This document shows, one piece after another, positions 1 through 9,129 of a DNA stretch of 9,129 nt. The stretch is taken from positions 1-9,129 of the forward strand of contig JBJXGV010000011.1 in the NCBI GenBank assembly GCA_046160485.1, given 5' to 3'. Source of the stretch: JBJXGV01 sp046160485. Lineage in GTDB: Bacteria > Orphanbacterota > Orphanbacteria > JBJXGV01. The notes below the pieces were generated by a model that was given only the letters and a program-made list of their open reading frames with translations, did no database searches and was not told where the DNA came from. The translations under genes and the position numbers were made by a program. The stretch's first letter is position 1; every line of letters begins with the position of its first letter.

Positions 1-108
1 CGCACTGCCGGGCACCCGGTTCCGTCGACACGGCCCGACGAAACGATCTCGCGGCCGAGCGGGCGGCGCGATGCTCGCGTCGGTTCCCGCGCTCGCTCTG
101 GGCGTGGG

Positions 109-125
109 GGAGCGATCAGCGCTCC
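109..125 (+). promoter_or_regulatory. GC-rich hairpin in rpoB leader, possible attenuator element
   Basis: GGAGCG (109-114) is the reverse complement of CGCTCC (120-125), giving a 6-bp stem with a 5-base loop. A run of five T residues follows only at 153-157, too far away for a textbook intrinsic terminator. A second, weaker fold lies directly before that T run: CTC 129-131 with GAG 150-152, and TTCG 138-141 with CGAA 145-148. The two together could form a leaky attenuator like the one known between rplL and rpoB in E. coli, but in GC-rich DNA short stems are common by chance. Confidence 0.25.
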
Positions 126-176
126 GGGCTCTCGCGGTTCGTTTCGAATGAGTTTTTCTCCTCTTGATTTGCAAGT

Positions 177-200
177 GGCCCTTCTTCAACAGAAAGGGTT
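177..200 (+). promoter_or_regulatory. Hairpin covering the rpoB ribosome binding site
   Basis: The ribosome binding site of rpoB is AGAAAGGG at 191-198, eight bases before the TTG start at 207. The sequence just upstream can pair with it: CCCTT (179-183) with AAGGG (194-198), then CT (184-185) with AG (191-192), with A193 bulged and a 5-base loop (186-190). Two G-U pairs (177-200, 178-199) could extend the stem. Folding would hide the binding site. E. coli rpoB is known to be controlled at translation by RNA polymerase itself, so such a structure is plausible, but its function here is inferred from base pairing alone. Confidence 0.4.
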
Positions 201-206
201 CTAGCC

Positions 207-3968
<3,762 letters not shown>

Positions 3969-3974
3969 GGGGGA
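3969..3974 (+). promoter_or_regulatory. Ribosome binding site of rpoC
   Basis: A run of G residues ending in A (GGGGGA) begins directly after the rpoB stop codon and ends 7 bases before the GTG at 3982. It supports this GTG as the rpoC start, and its closeness to the rpoB stop suggests that ribosomes finishing rpoB may help start rpoC. No competing ATG or GTG with a better site lies nearby. Confidence 0.7.
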
Positions 3975-3981
3975 TCGCCGC

Positions 3982-8097
<4,116 letters not shown>

Positions 8098-8123
8098 ATA
8101 TCTGGCCTATAAATTCTGCGTTT

Positions 8124-8157
8124 CCCCCTCCGGGGTAAATCAAGAAACAGCGGGAGG
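8124..8157 (+). promoter_or_regulatory. rpsL leader with alternative pairing of the ribosome binding site
   Basis: The rpsL ribosome binding site GGGAGG lies at 8152-8157, six bases before the TTG start, which decides that start. Upstream, CCTCC (8127-8131) can pair with GGAGG (8153-8157). The same upstream segment can instead form a small hairpin, CCCC (8125-8128) with GGGG (8132-8135). The two folds exclude each other, one hiding and one freeing the binding site. The pairing is visible in the sequence; a regulatory switch is inference and the stems are short. Confidence 0.35.
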
Positions 8158-8163
8158 TTTTGT

Positions 8164-8571
<408 letters not shown>

Positions 8572-8583
8572 GAAAGCGAGACT

Positions 8584-9072
8584 ATGCCGCGCCGTAAAGT
8601 AATCGTAAAGCGAGAGACTCCGGCGGATCCCAAGTACGGGAGCCCGCTCATCACGAAGTTCGTCAATGCCATGATGCAAGAAGGCAAGAAGAGCACGGCC
8701 GAACGCATTCTCTACGGCTCGATCCGAATCATCGAAGAGAAGACAGGTCAGCCGGGCCTCACCGTGTTCAAGGCGGCGCTCACGAATGCGAAGCCGATCC
8801 TCGAGGTGAAGTCGCGGCGCGTCGGCGGCGCCACGTATCAGGTGCCCGTCGAGGTGCGGCCGTCGCGGCGCACCGCGCTCGCGATGCGCTGGCTCATCAT
8901 GTACGCGAAGGCCCGCTCAGAGAAGTCGATGGTCGAAAAGCTCGCCGCCGAACTCGTGGCGGCGTCAAAGAACGAAGGGGCGACGATCAAGAAGAAGGAA
9001 GACACCCACAAGATGGCGGAGGCGAACAAGGCCTTCGCGCACTACCGTTGGGACTCCGGAGCAGCCCACTAG
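8584..9072 (+). CDS. rpsG: 30S ribosomal protein S7
   Basis: S7, a primary 16S rRNA binding protein that starts assembly of the 30S head and lines the exit site (162 aa; most bacterial S7 proteins are about 156). MPRRKVIVKR is the usual N-terminus. KSRRVGGATYQVPVEVRP at 76-93 is the family signature and includes the beta-hairpin near the exit site. The C-terminal helix MAEANKAFAHYRW (144-156) is followed by a six-residue tail. The ATG start has AGGAAAG (8570-8576) upstream, overlapping the rpsL stop. Translation is probably coupled to rpsL. In E. coli S7 represses its own operon through the long rpsL-rpsG spacer; that spacer is only 12 bases here. Stop TAG. Confidence 0.98.
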   Translation: MPRRKVIVKRETPADPKYGSPLITKFVNAMMQEGKKSTAERILYGSIRIIEEKTGQPGLTVFKAALTNAKPILEVKSRRVGGATYQVPVEVRPSRRTALAMRWLIMYAKARSEKSMVEKLAAELVAASKNEGATIKKKEDTHKMAEANKAFAHYRWDSGAAH

Positions 9073-9129
9073 AGCGAATACCCCACAGCCGGATACTGGT
9101 CCTAAGTCGTTTCCCCGATCGAGGCCAAA
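9073..9129 (+). other. Non-coding end of window after rpsG
   Basis: No reading frame, hairpin with a T-tract, or clear promoter is visible in these 57 bases. In the usual str operon order fusA (elongation factor G) comes next, and a GAGG close to the window edge could be its ribosome binding site, but no start codon is inside the window. Confidence 0.5.

Larger units (their letters stand above)
1..206 (+). other. Non-coding spacer upstream of rpoB (probable rplL-rpoB spacer)
   Basis: No convincing gene lies here. The end of rplL, the usual upstream neighbour, is not recognisable in any frame, so the spacer is at least 206 bases long. The first ~140 bases are very GC-rich with several short inverted repeats; positions ~141-200 are clearly richer in A/T and pyrimidines. 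A 6-bp hairpin lies at 109-125, a T-tract at 153-157, and a stem that includes the rpoB ribosome binding site at 177-200. In E. coli the equivalent spacer holds an attenuator and an RNase III site, so a regulatory role fits known biology, but here that is inference. I found no convincing -35/-10 pair. Confidence 0.7.

Noticed and set aside
71..151. 26-codon ATG frame in the rpoB leader, ending just before the T-tract
   Set aside because: Its position would suit a leader peptide, but it has no convincing ribosome binding site, no run of regulatory codons, and ordinary GC-rich random composition.
164..192. TTGATT as a -35 box for an rpoB promoter
   Set aside because: No -10-like hexamer lies 15-19 bases downstream; the region is pyrimidine-rich and better explained as untranslated leader.
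1..205. Frame 1 is open from the window edge to the TAG at 203
   Set aside because: The translation is Arg/Ser/Gly-rich, matches no L7/L12 tail or other family I recognise, and lacks the codon pattern of the neighbouring genes.
8124..8140. C-run/G-run hairpin after rpoC as a terminator
   Set aside because: The stem is only four pairs and no T-tract follows; it lies in the probable rpsL leader.

Overview
This window holds a conserved housekeeping locus from a bacterial chromosome: rpoB, rpoC, rpsL and rpsG, all on the + strand. It encodes the beta and beta-prime subunits of RNA polymerase and ribosomal proteins S12 and S7. All four frames are complete, and every catalytic or binding motif I checked is intact. 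I see no mobile element, repeat array, CRISPR, RNA gene or pseudogene, and no undescribed multi-gene system. The points worth a second look are regulatory signals in the spacers, stop and start codon use, and lineage-specific inserts in the polymerase.

Layout. Positions 1-206 are non-coding spacer ahead of rpoB, most likely the rplL-rpoB spacer by conserved gene order; no rplL tail is visible. The spacer has a GC-rich hairpin, a T-tract, and a hairpin that would cover the rpoB ribosome binding site. rpoB (207-3968, TTG start) is followed after 13 bases by rpoC (3982-8097, GTG start). A 66-base spacer then leads to rpsL (8164-8571, TTG start), and after 12 bases rpsG (8584-9072, ATG start). 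A perfect TTGACA box lies in the last codons of rpoC with a TATAAA box just past its stop, so rpsL-rpsG probably have their own promoter as well as any readthrough from rpoBC. The last 57 bases (9073-9129) are non-coding; fusA would be the expected next gene.

Organism. The DNA is GC-rich with strong third-position G/C bias. Beta-prime carries a long insert in the trigger loop (SI3-like) and beta carries an SI2-like insert, which points away from Firmicutes, Actinobacteria and Thermus and towards the Gram-negative-type lineages. A short insert just after the bridge helix (starting QKK) resembles what I recall from Bacteroidota, Chlorobi and Gemmatimonadota relatives. A high-GC member of the FCB side (for example Gemmatimonadota or Eisenbacteria-like) is my best guess, made from memory and not from a search.

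How the genes work together. Beta and beta-prime form the catalytic core of RNA polymerase and are made in near-equal amounts from adjacent, closely spaced cistrons. S12 (decoding centre) and S7 (30S head assembly and exit site) are made from the next unit, the start of the str operon. The rifampicin-binding segment and the streptomycin-relevant lysines have the usual susceptible-type residues.
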